22,632 nt of DNA from Spirochaetia bacterium (lineage in GTDB: Bacteria > Spirochaetota > Spirochaetia > Treponematales > Breznakiellaceae), in NCBI GenBank assembly GCA_026002265.1, contig BOBG01000023.1, positions 1 to 22,632 on the forward strand. Reading direction: 5' to 3'. A program made the translations under genes and the position numbers. Shown in pieces: positions 1 through 8,369 of the stretch. The notes under the pieces are model-generated. The model did no database searches. It was given only the letters and a program-made list of their open reading frames with translations, and had not been told where the DNA came from. How positions within the stretch are numbered: the stretch's first letter is position 1; the number at the start of each line of letters is the position of its first letter.

Positions 1-379
1 CATTGTGCACAGCGGGTGGAAAGGAACCGGAATTGCCCTCCATGCCCTTATGCTGATGGAGGAAACATGGGGAACTGCGCCGGAACAGGTTTCCGTACTT
101 TTGGGTCCATGTATCCATGCATGTTGCTACCAGGTTGAGGAATCCCGGGCGCGTTTTTTTGCGGAAAAATATGGAGCAGAATCGATCCGGAATGAAGGTT
201 CAGCATTTTTTCTTGATATGCAGCAGGCAAATATCCGGCTACTCACGGGTGCGGGCGTGGCCCATATCGGTGTATGTGAAAATTGTACGTTCACCGATGA
301 GAGCTTCGGTTCATTCCGGCGGCAGGGACCGCAGTATACCCGGATGGCTGCGGTTATAGGTCCCTTTATTTTTTCGTAA
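1..379 (+). CDS. pgeF: PgeF/YfiH family protein (multicopper 'laccase-domain' family), 3' part only
   Basis: The reading frame is already open at the window edge, so only the C-terminal ~126 residues are present. The fragment starts with IVHSGWKGT, the family's H-[AS]-G-W-[RK]-G-T block, whose His is the third zinc ligand in characterised YfiH/YlmD proteins. GPCIHACCYQVE and a C-terminal CT..ESFGSFRR.G..Y.R signature follow, also typical of the family. The other two zinc ligands (N-terminal His and the TADC cysteine) would lie upstream of the window. Characterised members are cytosolic and have been linked to peptidoglycan precursor quality control and to purine nucleoside phosphorylase/adenosine deaminase activity; which applies here cannot be read from the sequence. 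The 3' end overlaps the convergent lipoprotein gene by 14 bases, so no terminator separates the two. Confidence 0.9.
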   Translation, partial: IVHSGWKGTGIALHALMLMEETWGTAPEQVSVLLGPCIHACCYQVEESRARFFAEKYGAESIRNEGSAFFLDMQQANIRLLTGAGVAHIGVCENCTFTDESFGSFRRQGPQYTRMAAVIGPFIFS

Positions 380-743
380 CGTTATTCAGTACAATCGAAG
401 CGAGTATCCGGTATTGTTGCGGGAGCAATGCGCCGCTTGGAGTATTATACTGGGCAAGGATTTCATTACATTCATTTCTCGCAAATGAATATTTTTTTGT
501 TTTATAATGAATATACGCAATTTCATACTGCGCGCTAATCACCACCTCCGGATTATCCGGAAAGCGTTTGAGCACTTCATCATAGTACGCAATTGCCTGC
601 TCATATTTACCGGCATCAAAGGCGTCCTGGCCTTTTTGAATAATTTTTACCGCGGGAGTATCCTGTGCAACTTCGACCGGTGCATTTGACACACAGGAAC
701 ACAACACAATAATGACAAAGATTCCAAAAATTCGTGTATACAT
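366..743 (-). CDS. small lipoprotein with one or two TPR repeats
   Basis: I start this at the ATG at 743, giving about 125 residues. An in-frame TTG at 761 would only add MQYTAG in front of a normal signal peptide. The N-terminus MYTRIFGIFVIIVLCSC is a short charged region, a hydrophobic core and a lipobox-like VLCSC, so a diacylated, membrane-anchored protein is likely. Residues ~35-110 carry a TPR pattern (KGQDAFDAGKYEQAIAYYDEVL, then FPDNPE and a second helical pair with SFARNECNEIL), similar in style to outer-membrane assembly or YfgM-like TPR lipoproteins. It is the last gene of a minus-strand cluster, 36 bases after thyX. TPRs mediate protein-protein contacts; no partner or specific function can be inferred. 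Confidence 0.8.
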   Translation of the reverse strand: MYTRIFGIFVIIVLCSCVSNAPVEVAQDTPAVKIIQKGQDAFDAGKYEQAIAYYDEVLKRFPDNPEVVISAQYEIAYIHYKTKKYSFARNECNEILAQYNTPSGALLPQQYRILASIVLNNVTKK

Positions 744-779
744 ACCGGCAGTGTACTGCAAAAAAGCCCAGGAATCAAG

Positions 780-1454
780 CTAAAAATAGCCCTCACTCCG
801 GTATTTTGTAAATGATTCGCACGCATGAGGCGCAACAGTCCGGGTAATATCCAGCACAACTTCCGCATAGCGCCGGATTTCGCGTTGTGCATGAGTATCA
901 AGGCGTAATTGTAAAAAATGAAAGAGATTCCGGAGATCGATCTGCCAATACCATTGCGTGTATACAGAAAGCGGTAAATTTATCCGGGCGATTTCACGGG
1001 GAATGCCGGCTTTAAGCCGTTCATTATAGGCTTCGTAGGCATTTTTTTGCTCAGAACGCAGAGAATCGATCACTTCCTCCGGTTTTTCGAGGGAAAGATC
1101 CTCCGGAGAAGGCAGGTAAAATTCATCACCAAGAATCGAATACCGGCCCGATACTTCGTTGATCCGGGCGGTGCGGTGCCGTACCCACTGCCGCGCCACA
1201 AAAATAGGAAGCTTGATGTAAAAAGTGAGTACCACCTGTTCAAAGGGCGATAAATGCCGGTTATGCATCAGATGATCGATAAGAGCACTGTCGTCTCGTT
1301 GGGGACGGGCACCAGAAGCGTATGATATCCGGGCAACTTGGACAATCCGTTCATCCCCGCCGAGATAATCCACCAACCTGACACAACCTTTATCTAGGAC
1401 CGGAAATGAATGATCAAGAATCGCATCAGCTTCCGGAACCCTACAGTGAGCCAT
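780..1454 (-). CDS. thyX: FAD-dependent thymidylate synthase ThyX
   Basis: This 224-residue protein is the expected length for ThyX, which methylates dUMP to dTMP using methylenetetrahydrofolate, FAD and NAD(P)H. The diagnostic RHR-x7-S motif is present at residues 92-102 (RHRTARINEVS), followed by GRY, and a C-terminal D-x-HAQREIR segment matches the family's conserved helix. An N-terminal ARISY block and HLSPFEQ (residues ~67-73) fit the substrate and flavin-binding region. The ATG is preceded by AGAGGAG at good spacing, which supports the start. It lies 18 bases after the Cys-rich gene and is probably cotranscribed with it. A bacterium using ThyX rather than ThyA regenerates tetrahydrofolate directly, without dihydrofolate as product; ThyX is usual in spirochaetes. 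Confidence 0.97.
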   Translation of the reverse strand: MAHCRVPEADAILDHSFPVLDKGCVRLVDYLGGDERIVQVARISYASGARPQRDDSALIDHLMHNRHLSPFEQVVLTFYIKLPIFVARQWVRHRTARINEVSGRYSILGDEFYLPSPEDLSLEKPEEVIDSLRSEQKNAYEAYNERLKAGIPREIARINLPLSVYTQWYWQIDLRNLFHFLQLRLDTHAQREIRRYAEVVLDITRTVAPHACESFTKYRSEGYF

Positions 1455-1472
1455 AAAATCTCCTCTGGATCC

Positions 1473-1787
1473 TTATTGACTGATCTCTCCCTCGATCTCT
1501 TGTATCTTACGGAGTTCCCGGATAAAATCATCAGTTTCGCCCATTTCTCCATACTGATCACAATTATCCCAAAAACGTCTCGCAACTGTAGAATACTTGT
1601 ACATTTTCTCCTGCCCAAGCTTCTTTTTCCATTTTTCTGCGGCACAACGGATGCGAAGTTCCGTCTGCTCATTCTCTCCCGTTTTTACGGAGATCAATTT
1701 ACAATGGATACAATTTGCACAATAGACCCGTTCAGCGCGAAAATCCTCGGTCTGTTCTTCCTCCATTACTTCCTCAACATCATCCAT
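1473..1787 (-). CDS. small Cys-rich, highly charged cytosolic protein (putative metal-binding)
   Basis: A 104-residue protein with no signal peptide or membrane segment. An acidic N-terminus (MDDVEEVMEEEQ) is followed by CANCIHCK (residues ~23-30), RCAA (~47) and NCDQY (~75). Two closely spaced C-x2-C cysteines plus two later ones suggest a small zinc-ribbon-like site, but I do not recognise a named family. The ATG at 1787 has an AGGA-type ribosome site upstream, and a 7-bp hairpin sits just before that. It is probably first in a thyX transcript, with a promoter candidate at 1839-1867. Conservation next to thyX could be tested in other Treponema genomes. Function unknown. Confidence 0.75.
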   Translation of the reverse strand: MDDVEEVMEEEQTEDFRAERVYCANCIHCKLISVKTGENEQTELRIRCAAEKWKKKLGQEKMYKYSTVARRFWDNCDQYGEMGETDDFIRELRKIQEIEGEISQ

Positions 1788-1799
1788 AGAAAAATTCCT

Positions 1800-1822
1800 G
1801 CCGGAAAACGGAATGTTCCGGC
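1800..1822 (-). promoter_or_regulatory. hairpin in the 5' leader of the Cys-rich/thyX transcript
   Basis: GCCGGAA, a 9-base loop, then TTCCGGC form a perfect 7-bp stem immediately upstream of the AGGA ribosome site of the gene starting at 1787. On the minus strand no U-run follows the stem, so it is not a terminator in that direction. It could affect translation or mRNA stability; nothing further is shown. Confidence 0.35.
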
Positions 1823-1838
1823 TCTATTCCTTTTTTAT

Positions 1839-1867
1839 AAAATACTAACCGGATCTATATTACTCAA
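1839..1867 (-). promoter_or_regulatory. candidate sigma70-type promoter for the Cys-rich/thyX/lipoprotein genes
   Basis: On the minus strand TTGAGT (1867-1862), a 17-base spacer and TATTTT (1844-1839) lie about 50 bases before the start codon at 1787. Each hexamer matches the consensus at four of six positions. If used, the downstream genes would be transcribed separately from the membrane-protein gene that ends at 1918. Confidence 0.35.
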
Positions 1868-1917
1868 TATCGGCATTTTCATTCAAGACCTATGTACACC
1901 TTTTGAATTCCTCAATG

Positions 1918-2487
1918 TCAATAGATAAAAGCGATAAATGAATTAAAAACGAGAGATAAAAGCCCAATAATAATAAAAAAAAGCGGCGTACCGCGTAAAA
2001 ATGACGGAACTGACTCTAGTACGGAGCGTTTTTCAATGGCCGCAAGAATGAGAATCGGCACAAGAAACCCAAGTGAAAACCCAAGTGAAAGCAGAATCAC
2101 CTCAAAAATAGTCCACGAAGACTGTGTTATTACAAAAACAGCCCCAAAAATCAGTGTGCTATACATATTCCACGGTGAAAAACTATGTTTTTCGGATTGA
2201 ATATGCCGGGTACTTCGCACCAAAAAGAATAGTGCGCGTTCTAATGCCCAAAAAATAAGTACACTGAGGGGAAAAAGAAGAAAAGGACTGACAAAATCCA
2301 TGGAAAGAAACGGCACAAGTATAGTAAAAAATATCCACAGTACCGGAATAGAGATAAAAAGAATCCCGGCCTGTATAAAGGGGATGTCCGGCAGCGTTTT
2401 TCGTATTTCCGGCAGACACAACGCACTATTCAATAACAAATTAAAAGACAGACTTGAAAAAAATACCAACGCCATAATCACCACCAT
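1918..2487 (-). CDS. RnfA/NqrE-like integral membrane protein (Rnf-Nqr family), divergent
   Basis: About 189 residues and strongly hydrophobic, with roughly six membrane segments, matching RnfA/NqrE in length and topology. The last third is the most recognisable: a helix ending ILAAIEKRSVLESVPSFLRGTPLFFIIIGLLSL parallels the conserved RERLE..DVP..F+G.P..LI.AGLM.L stretch of RnfA. The N-terminal FSSLSFNLLLNSALCLP parallels the VNNFVL....GLCPF segment that contains the buried [2Fe-2S] cysteine in Rnf/Nqr. Only one of the paired cysteines is obvious. I prefer the ATG at 2487, because it places that segment as in RnfA; an in-frame TTG at 2520 would add 11 residues. No ribosome site is convincing. 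No other Rnf subunit is adjacent, so this is an orphan homologue and an ion-translocating role is unproven. Confidence 0.65.
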   Translation of the reverse strand: MVVIMALVFFSSLSFNLLLNSALCLPEIRKTLPDIPFIQAGILFISIPVLWIFFTILVPFLSMDFVSPFLLFPLSVLIFWALERALFFLVRSTRHIQSEKHSFSPWNMYSTLIFGAVFVITQSSWTIFEVILLSLGFSLGFLVPILILAAIEKRSVLESVPSFLRGTPLFFIIIGLLSLVFNSFIAFIY

Positions 2488-2828
2488 AGTGATCGTACAA
2501 TTTTCGTAGAATCCGGTCAAGGAGGGGAACCATAAACGGCACTACACTGCCCAAAAACAGATCGAGGTCTGACCCCAGAATTGGAACATCCACCCGTTTC
2601 ATCGAGATCCACGAATGTCACGAAAATATTTATTTGTGTACATTTGTGTTATTCGTGGACCGTATTTGTGGTACACTTTTTTTCCTTTGTGGTTTTAATT
2701 CGTTTTATTGTAAAAAGATATGGAGGTCTGTCCCCAAATTCGCCATATTGTGGGCTTGTCAAAAATCCGGAAGCTCAAGTAGAATTTGATCCGTTTCTTG
2801 ACCCGTAAATTGATTTGATGGACAGCAG
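2488..2828. repeat. gene-free, repeat-rich gap with two lone RAYT-type palindromes
   Basis: This gap holds GAGGTCTGACCCC at 2564-2576 and GAGGTCTGTCCCC at 2723-2735, both in the same orientation and matching the ends of the RAYT elements at 11.1 and 16.7 kb. The second copy is preceded by ATTGTAAAAAGATATG, similar to the AT-rich flank at 12835 and 16670. Between them, about 2605-2690, degenerate direct repeats of a TTYGTGK core recur every 10-17 bases. Short open frames run through here, including a 53-codon minus-strand frame (2602-2441), but none has a ribosome site or a recognisable product. Confidence 0.6.
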
Positions 2829-3614
2829 ATGAAAGCGATTGCGGATATGAGTTCAGATGAAGCGGCCGGAATCCGGTTTGTGCTTATGGATATTGATGAT
2901 ACCATTACCCGAAATGGAAAATTACAGCCGGAATCTTACATGGCTTTGTGGAAATTAAAGGGCGCTGGATTGAAGGTGATTCCGATAACCGGCAGACCGG
3001 CAGGTTGGTGCGATTTGATCGCGCGCGAGTGGCCGGTTGATGGGGTTGTTGGGGAGAATGGTGCGTTTGTTTTTTGGGAAGAGCATGGAAAGCGCCGTGA
3101 ACTGGTGCATCCGAATGCTGTCCGTAATGATCATCCGGTTTTAAATCGGATTCGGGCGGATGCAGCCAAAGAAGTACCGGAAATCCGGATCGCTACGGAT
3201 CAGTTTGCCCGGCTTTTTGATCTCGCTCTGGATTTTGCCGAGGAAGAACCGTTTTTACCATTATCAGACGCACAGCGGATCCGGGACATTGCACTCCGGG
3301 CCGGGGCGCAGGCAAAAATTTCTTCAATTCATGTCAATGTGTGGATGGGCGCCTACGATAAATGCACGATGACCGAATATTTTCTACATGAACATTTTGG
3401 CTGGGATCCGGTGAATGAGGATCGTGCGGTTTTTTTTGTCGGGGATTCTCCTAACGATGAACCGATGTTTTCCCGGTTTCCGCTCACGGCCGCGGTCGCC
3501 AATATCCGCCGGTACGAGAATTACCTGCACCACTACCCGGCACTTGTCTCGGTCCGGGAATGTGGGGAGGGCTTTGCTGAGATCGTGGACACGATCCTTC
3601 AAAAACGTATATGA
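2829..3614 (+). CDS. HAD-superfamily (subfamily IIB, Cof-type) phosphatase
   Basis: This 261-residue cytosolic protein has the HAD motifs in order: motif I DIDDT (residues ~21-25) with the nucleophile Asp and acid/base Asp, motif II as ITGRPAG (~57-63), and motif IV GDSPNDEPMF (~205-214) for Mg2+. A large C2-type cap sits between motifs II and IV, as in Cof-type sugar-phosphate phosphatases. TGRPAGWCDLIAREWPVDGVVGENGAF resembles the sucrose-phosphate/mannosyl-phosphoglycerate phosphatase branch, so a sugar phosphate substrate is plausible, but it cannot be assigned. The ATG at 2829 has no strong ribosome site; an ATG at 2847 would also keep motif I. It is monocistronic and convergent with gyrA. 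Confidence 0.88.
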   Translation: MKAIADMSSDEAAGIRFVLMDIDDTITRNGKLQPESYMALWKLKGAGLKVIPITGRPAGWCDLIAREWPVDGVVGENGAFVFWEEHGKRRELVHPNAVRNDHPVLNRIRADAAKEVPEIRIATDQFARLFDLALDFAEEEPFLPLSDAQRIRDIALRAGAQAKISSIHVNVWMGAYDKCTMTEYFLHEHFGWDPVNEDRAVFFVGDSPNDEPMFSRFPLTAAVANIRRYENYLHHYPALVSVRECGEGFAEIVDTILQKRI

Positions 3615-3692
3615 ATATTCACTAATAAAAAATAATATTCATTAGTATTTAGTGGACATACCTCTTCTTTCTTTAATCACGCAACTAGAAGT

Positions 3693-6146
3693 TTATAGTG
3701 TTGAATCTTCGACTTCTTCTTCCTTCGCGATTCTGTCCACACCGATTACAAAATCCGGTTCGTCAATATTGAGAATCCGGACGCCGGACGCGGCTCTACC
3801 TAACATTGAAATTGATTGTGCACTGACTCGGATTGTTTTTCCTTGATTGGTGATGCCCATGAGTTCTTCGTCCTCACGAACCATCGCACAGCCGACCAAA
3901 GCACCGGTTTTTTCGTTGACAGTGTAGATTTTTTGACCGCCGGTGTGACGGCCGTGTGACATAAATTCATCCGGTGTTATCCGTTTGCCGTAGCCGTGTT
4001 CCGAAATTAACACGATGCTTTCGTCTTCTGTGACCCGGAGGATGCCGATCAGTTCGTCACCGTCATGGAATTTCATGCCGATAACTCCTTGGCTGGTGCG
4101 GCCTGTTGCCCGGATCTGATCTTCATGGGTCCGGAGGGCTTTACCGAGCCGGGAAATTAACACAATTTCGTCATCGCCATGGGTCAACAGGGTACCGACT
4201 AACCGGTCATTTTCTTTGAGGTTGATCGCAGTGATGCCGCGGGTTTTTGCCCGGGAAAAATCAGTGACCGAGGTTTTTTTTACCATGCCGCTGGCCGTTC
4301 CCATGAATAAAAATTGATCTTCGGTGAATTGTTCCAGGGATACAATCGCACTGATCTCTTCGTATTCTGAAAGGTTGAGAATAGTTTTTATGTACGCGCC
4401 TTTGGCGATCCTCGATCCTTCCGGAATTTCATGGACTTTCATCCAGTAGGCTTTTCCCACATTGGTTATAAATAATATATATTCGTGAGTTGACGCGATA
4501 AAAAGCTGTACAATGCTATCATCTTCGGTCAACTTTGCACTCATCATACCTTTTCCGCCGCGCCGTTGACTCCGGTATGCAGAAACCGGCACCCGTTTGA
4601 TATACCCGAAACTTGAAATGAGGACGATCATCTCTTCTTTTTTGATAAGATCTTCCACTTCAATTGTTTCCGGCTCATCATTCACGAGTTCCGTCCGCCG
4701 ATCATCACCATACCGGGCAGCTATCGTGATGATTTCTTCTCGGATCACTTCGTACAGTTTATGCTGGTCTGCCAGAATTCCTTGTAAATACACGATTTGA
4801 ACGTTCAATTCCTGCAATTCAGTTTTTAATTTCGTATACTCCAGATTACTCAAACGGCCGAGGCGCATATCAATGATCGCTTGAACCTGTGCCGGAGAAA
4901 AATGGAATTTATCGGTGAGCGCAGCCGATGCAGCCGGAACATCCGCAGATGCCCGGATCGTAGCGACCACTTCATCAATATTCGTAAGCGCGGTGATCAA
5001 TCCATTGAGAATGTGCGTCCGTTCTTGAGCCTTGTTCAGATCGAATTGTGCCCGGCGGGTGATGACGACAACCCGGTGCTCCACAAAAAGCCGGATCAAC
5101 TCCTTGAGACTGAGCGTTTTGGGCCGGCCGTCAACCAATGCCAGGTTCTGGACAGAAAAGGAAGATTGCAGCGCGGTCCGAGCAAAAAGCTGGTTGATCA
5201 CCATTTTTAACGATGCGCCCCGTTTGACCGTGATCACGATCCGGATCCCGTCACGATCAGATTCATCATTATGATTTGAAATTCCGTCAATAACATGATT
5301 CCGGATCAATTCGCTAATATGTTCAATCAAAGTGAGTTTGTTGACTGCGTAGGGAATTTCCGTAAAAACGATATTTTCGCGGCCGGCCGCATTCGTTTCA
5401 ACCGTGTACTGGCCGCGCACGAGAATTTTCCCGCGGCCCGTCTGGTACACTTCCTCTATACCCTTTGTCCCGTAAATAATTCCGCCGGTCGGAAAATCCG
5501 GACCCTTGATAAAGTGCATCAACTCGCGGCAAGAAATGTCCGGATTATCAAGGTACGCACAGACTCCGGCGCACACTTCCCGCAGATTATGCGGCGCCAT
5601 GTTCGTTGCCATTCCCACCGCGATTCCGGAACTGCCGTTGATCAAAAGATTTGGTACCGCGGCCGGCAGAACAGTCGGCTCCATGAGGGACTCATCATAA
5701 TTCGGCACAAAATCAACCGTATCTTTTTTGAGGTCCTGAAGCATTTCCTCGCCGATCCGGGAAAGTTTCGCCTCGGTATAACGCATCGCCGCAGGAGGGT
5801 CGCCGTCAATCGAACCGAAGTTGCCCTGCCCCTGAACCACCGGGTAACGCAGAGAAAAATCCTGCGCCATGCGAACCATTGCGTCATAAAGAGATGCATC
5901 ACCGTGGGGATGATATTTACCCATTGCATCACCGACAATACGAGCGCTTTTTTTTGTCGTAGCATTGGGGTGCAAACCCAATTCATCCATTGAATAAAGC
6001 AGACGCCGATGAACCGGCTTGAGTCCGTCACGCACATCCGGCAATGCCCGCGCCACAATTACCGACATTGCATAGTTTAGATAGGCAGTTTTGACCTCGT
6101 CTTCCACTGCTATCGGAATAATTTTTCCATTTACCGTTTCAGCCAT
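3693..6146 (-). CDS. gyrA: DNA gyrase subunit A
   Basis: An 817-residue protein with full GyrA architecture: a winged-helix/tower breakage-reunion domain (about 1-500) with catalytic Tyr123 in AAMRYTE, then a beta-pinwheel C-terminal domain. The latter contains the GyrA-box QRRGGKG near residue 525, which distinguishes GyrA from ParC. The protein ends in an acidic tail (KEEEVEDS). I start at the ATG at 6146; a TTG directly in front at 6149 adds one residue. Neither has a clear Shine-Dalgarno. In the quinolone-determining region (GDASLYD) Ala84 occupies the position of E. coli Ser83, while Asp88 matches Asp87. gyrB is not adjacent; the upstream gene is a restriction-type protein, so gyrA probably has its own promoter in 6150-6337. 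Confidence 0.98.
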   Translation of the reverse strand: MAETVNGKIIPIAVEDEVKTAYLNYAMSVIVARALPDVRDGLKPVHRRLLYSMDELGLHPNATTKKSARIVGDAMGKYHPHGDASLYDAMVRMAQDFSLRYPVVQGQGNFGSIDGDPPAAMRYTEAKLSRIGEEMLQDLKKDTVDFVPNYDESLMEPTVLPAAVPNLLINGSSGIAVGMATNMAPHNLREVCAGVCAYLDNPDISCRELMHFIKGPDFPTGGIIYGTKGIEEVYQTGRGKILVRGQYTVETNAAGRENIVFTEIPYAVNKLTLIEHISELIRNHVIDGISNHNDESDRDGIRIVITVKRGASLKMVINQLFARTALQSSFSVQNLALVDGRPKTLSLKELIRLFVEHRVVVITRRAQFDLNKAQERTHILNGLITALTNIDEVVATIRASADVPAASAALTDKFHFSPAQVQAIIDMRLGRLSNLEYTKLKTELQELNVQIVYLQGILADQHKLYEVIREEIITIAARYGDDRRTELVNDEPETIEVEDLIKKEEMIVLISSFGYIKRVPVSAYRSQRRGGKGMMSAKLTEDDSIVQLFIASTHEYILFITNVGKAYWMKVHEIPEGSRIAKGAYIKTILNLSEYEEISAIVSLEQFTEDQFLFMGTASGMVKKTSVTDFSRAKTRGITAINLKENDRLVGTLLTHGDDEIVLISRLGKALRTHEDQIRATGRTSQGVIGMKFHDGDELIGILRVTEDESIVLISEHGYGKRITPDEFMSHGRHTGGQKIYTVNEKTGALVGCAMVREDEELMGITNQGKTIRVSAQSISMLGRAASGVRILNIDEPDFVIGVDRIAKEEEVEDSTL

Positions 6147-6264
6147 CAAATAATTTTACCACAAAAACGCATTCAGTGGCTATAAGGTGAATCAGTAGTA
6201 TATTGGAAAAATATTGGAAATGGCACCCAAAACAACCGGATTGTTATTATATTCTCGGTTTGAC

Positions 6265-6301
6265 AGGCAGTTTGAACCTTCAAAACTAGTTCAATATGCC
6301 T
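6265..6301. repeat. 13-bp imperfect inverted repeat between the restriction gene and gyrA
   Basis: AGGCAgtTTGAAC, an 11-base loop and GTTCAAtaTGCCT pair at 11 of 13 positions. It lies downstream of the DUF262 gene and upstream of gyrA on the minus strand. There is no U-run, so it could be a factor-dependent terminator stem, an operator for gyrA, or neither. Confidence 0.4.
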
Positions 6302-6337
6302 GATTAGTCTGGGTACTAAACCATGAGCAAAAGACTG

Positions 6338-8323
6338 CTAGTGTACCCGGACGATCCAATTATCAGAGGATAATTCTAATGTCTCTATAGCTTGAGAACA
6401 AATCCGTTTAGCGATCCGCGCCGATAAACTTACTACCTTTATAAAATATCCATTGTTAAGCTGTCTAAATTCCTTAAATTTATCTTTATCTTTACTAATA
6501 TAACTGGGAAAATTTTGAGCAAGAACTTCAAATTGTTCTGATTCAAGATCGTCAGCAATAACATTAAACGTTTTTTCAAGTACATCACGCCAGCTTTTTA
6601 CCGGAAAATGCTGTCCTAAAATCACCAATTCATAAGGAGTTGTTCTTGTTACATCTTCAGGTGTAAAATCACGTTCTCCTAAATATGGCCATATTTCAAG
6701 AGCTTTTTTTGACAATTCTTCAGCCCGTTTTTCAATTTCTTCCTGGGTCCAACGCGATAATTTCAAAAAATATTTATTTATTTCCAAATGACTTTTTGCT
6801 AAAATAGATTTTTTTACCGGAAAATCAGCATTTGATATTTCTGCATTATACGCAGTCAGTGTTAAATTACCGGTAGTATGTAAGAAAGAATCATGTATTT
6901 CTTCCCATTCATTACCAAGTTCTTTTTTCCACCAATCTGAAGGTGTTTGCGGCATAACATGTTCTATAGTTAATTTTTCATAAGAAATCAGCTCTTTATG
7001 CGCGTAACTATCTTCAATAGTTTCCAGAATAAGTTTTGTTTTTTCACCTCTCGCTCCGGTTCCGTACAACTTTGACTCTCTAAATCGTTCACCAAATATT
7101 TTATCTTTCGGATACTCTTTACTTTGTAACAGTGATTTAAATTCATCAATAATAGCATCCGGATAATGAGCAGTAAATGAAGCACAAATAGAAGAAAAAT
7201 TTTTACTCAGTTGATTCGTGGCAATATTACAAACAAACCGGCGGATCAAATAATTTTCCAATGTTTTTAATAAGCTAATAAAATCTGATCTGGTTATTTT
7301 TTTACTGACGTAATATTTATAAAAATTCAAAAGCAACGGATACGCGGTGGTTACTTCGATCCGGTTTAACCGGCTGAATAATCGCTGCAAATCTTTATCT
7401 GGTTCAAATTTAGGAAATTTTATCCGTTGATAATAAGCAGAAAAATGGTGCAGATCTTTAAGATATTCAGCCGCATTTTCAGCAGAGACTCTTTCTTTAA
7501 GCGTCTGATAAATATCATCCTGCCGGATAAATTTTCCGCCGTCTTTCATGAGATAATGCCGGATAAATTCGGTTACATTATCTCCGGATCCTTTATCCAA
7601 TCCCTTATACATCGGCGCCCAATGTTGTTCATAAATGATGTTTTGTTCATTTATCTCAATACGCATAAAAAAATAATTTCTGATTAAATCCGCTTGAGTC
7701 AGTGGCATTCCTTTTGCGTTTAAACTTTCAAAAACGAGGTAAGGATTATCGTCAGTGTTCAGTGTAATACTCACGATGGAAAAATAATTTGTAATAATAT
7801 TTGACAACTTTTTATGATCTATTCCGCTATTTTGTTTTAATTTTTTTTCAAAAAATATATAACATTTTGCGATTGAGTGATCAGAATCCTGCTGTAGACC
7901 ATTTATTACATTATAGTATGCTTGCCGGTCAATTTGAGTCGGCATTAATTTATAAAAATCATTTCCTTTTTTATACTGATTCACTAAAAGCGTATTATGT
8001 ATTTCATCTGCAATTTCTTGATTTTCATGTTCTTGCACCCTATTTCGTAACAACGCAAGAAAAACAAAAACTGTCGTCAGTCTTTGCTGTCCATCAATAA
8101 GAATATATTTTGTAATTCCTTCAGTATTTGAATCGATCTGCATTGTAACTATTGAACCGAAAAAATGTGTCCGGGGATGGTCCATTTCGCAGAGTTCAAT
8201 TAAATCTTTCCATAATATATTCCATTCAATAGCAGTCCAGCTATAGGTACGTTGAAAAAGAGGAATAACAAATTGTTTTGTCCCCTCAATAATTTCCTGT
8301 AATTTTGTTTCTTTTGCCTGCAT
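6338..8323 (-). CDS. DUF262/DUF1524 protein, GmrSD-type (type IV restriction) family
   Basis: A 661-residue protein with both halves of the GmrSD design in one chain. The DUF262 (GmrS-like) domain has IPLFQRTYSW at 20-29, DGQQR at 77-81 (the NTP-binding signature of the family) and FESLNAKG at 198-205. The DUF1524 (GmrD-like) HNH nuclease domain has IEHVMPQ at 453-459 and GNLTLTAYNAEISN from 485. A C-terminal ~100 residues (from ~560) forms an extra domain I cannot name. Characterised GmrSD cleaves glucosylated hydroxymethylcytosine DNA using NTP hydrolysis; other members have unknown targets. GGGAGG lies five bases before the ATG. The gene is clearly more AT-rich than gyrA and the malK-type gene, which suggests horizontal acquisition. 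No partner methyltransferase or other defence gene is adjacent. Confidence 0.88.
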   Translation of the reverse strand: MQAKETKLQEIIEGTKQFVIPLFQRTYSWTAIEWNILWKDLIELCEMDHPRTHFFGSIVTMQIDSNTEGITKYILIDGQQRLTTVFVFLALLRNRVQEHENQEIADEIHNTLLVNQYKKGNDFYKLMPTQIDRQAYYNVINGLQQDSDHSIAKCYIFFEKKLKQNSGIDHKKLSNIITNYFSIVSITLNTDDNPYLVFESLNAKGMPLTQADLIRNYFFMRIEINEQNIIYEQHWAPMYKGLDKGSGDNVTEFIRHYLMKDGGKFIRQDDIYQTLKERVSAENAAEYLKDLHHFSAYYQRIKFPKFEPDKDLQRLFSRLNRIEVTTAYPLLLNFYKYYVSKKITRSDFISLLKTLENYLIRRFVCNIATNQLSKNFSSICASFTAHYPDAIIDEFKSLLQSKEYPKDKIFGERFRESKLYGTGARGEKTKLILETIEDSYAHKELISYEKLTIEHVMPQTPSDWWKKELGNEWEEIHDSFLHTTGNLTLTAYNAEISNADFPVKKSILAKSHLEINKYFLKLSRWTQEEIEKRAEELSKKALEIWPYLGERDFTPEDVTRTTPYELVILGQHFPVKSWRDVLEKTFNVIADDLESEQFEVLAQNFPSYISKDKDKFKEFRQLNNGYFIKVVSLSARIAKRICSQAIETLELSSDNWIVRVH

Positions 8324-8369
8324 TTTTCCTCCCTATTATACAATTAATCAATACCGGATAATGAAACTA

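Noticed and set aside
1410..1928. A 172-codon plus-strand frame across thyX 5' end and the Cys-rich gene
   Set aside because: It covers two supported minus-strand genes and their intergenic region and does not resemble a protein family.
2581..2808. A 75-codon plus-strand frame in the repeat-rich gap
   Set aside because: It runs through degenerate repeats and a palindrome; only its last residues (GLVKNPEAQVEFDPFLDP) look protein-like, and there is no start signal.
3615..3692. AT-rich ACTAAT...ATTAGT stretch as a bidirectional terminator between the HAD gene and gyrA
   Set aside because: The pairing is short and A/T-only with no clear U-run; it could be terminator-like but is not supported well enough to list.
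5295..5993. A long plus-strand open frame (232 codons) inside gyrA
   Set aside because: It is antisense to the conserved gyrase domain, has no ribosome site and no recognisable product; long antisense frames are expected opposite GC-rich coding sequence.
8324..8369. TATAAT on the minus strand just before the DUF262 gene as its promoter
   Set aside because: It sits only a few bases from the ribosome site, so the transcript would start at or within the Shine-Dalgarno, and no -35 is at the right distance.
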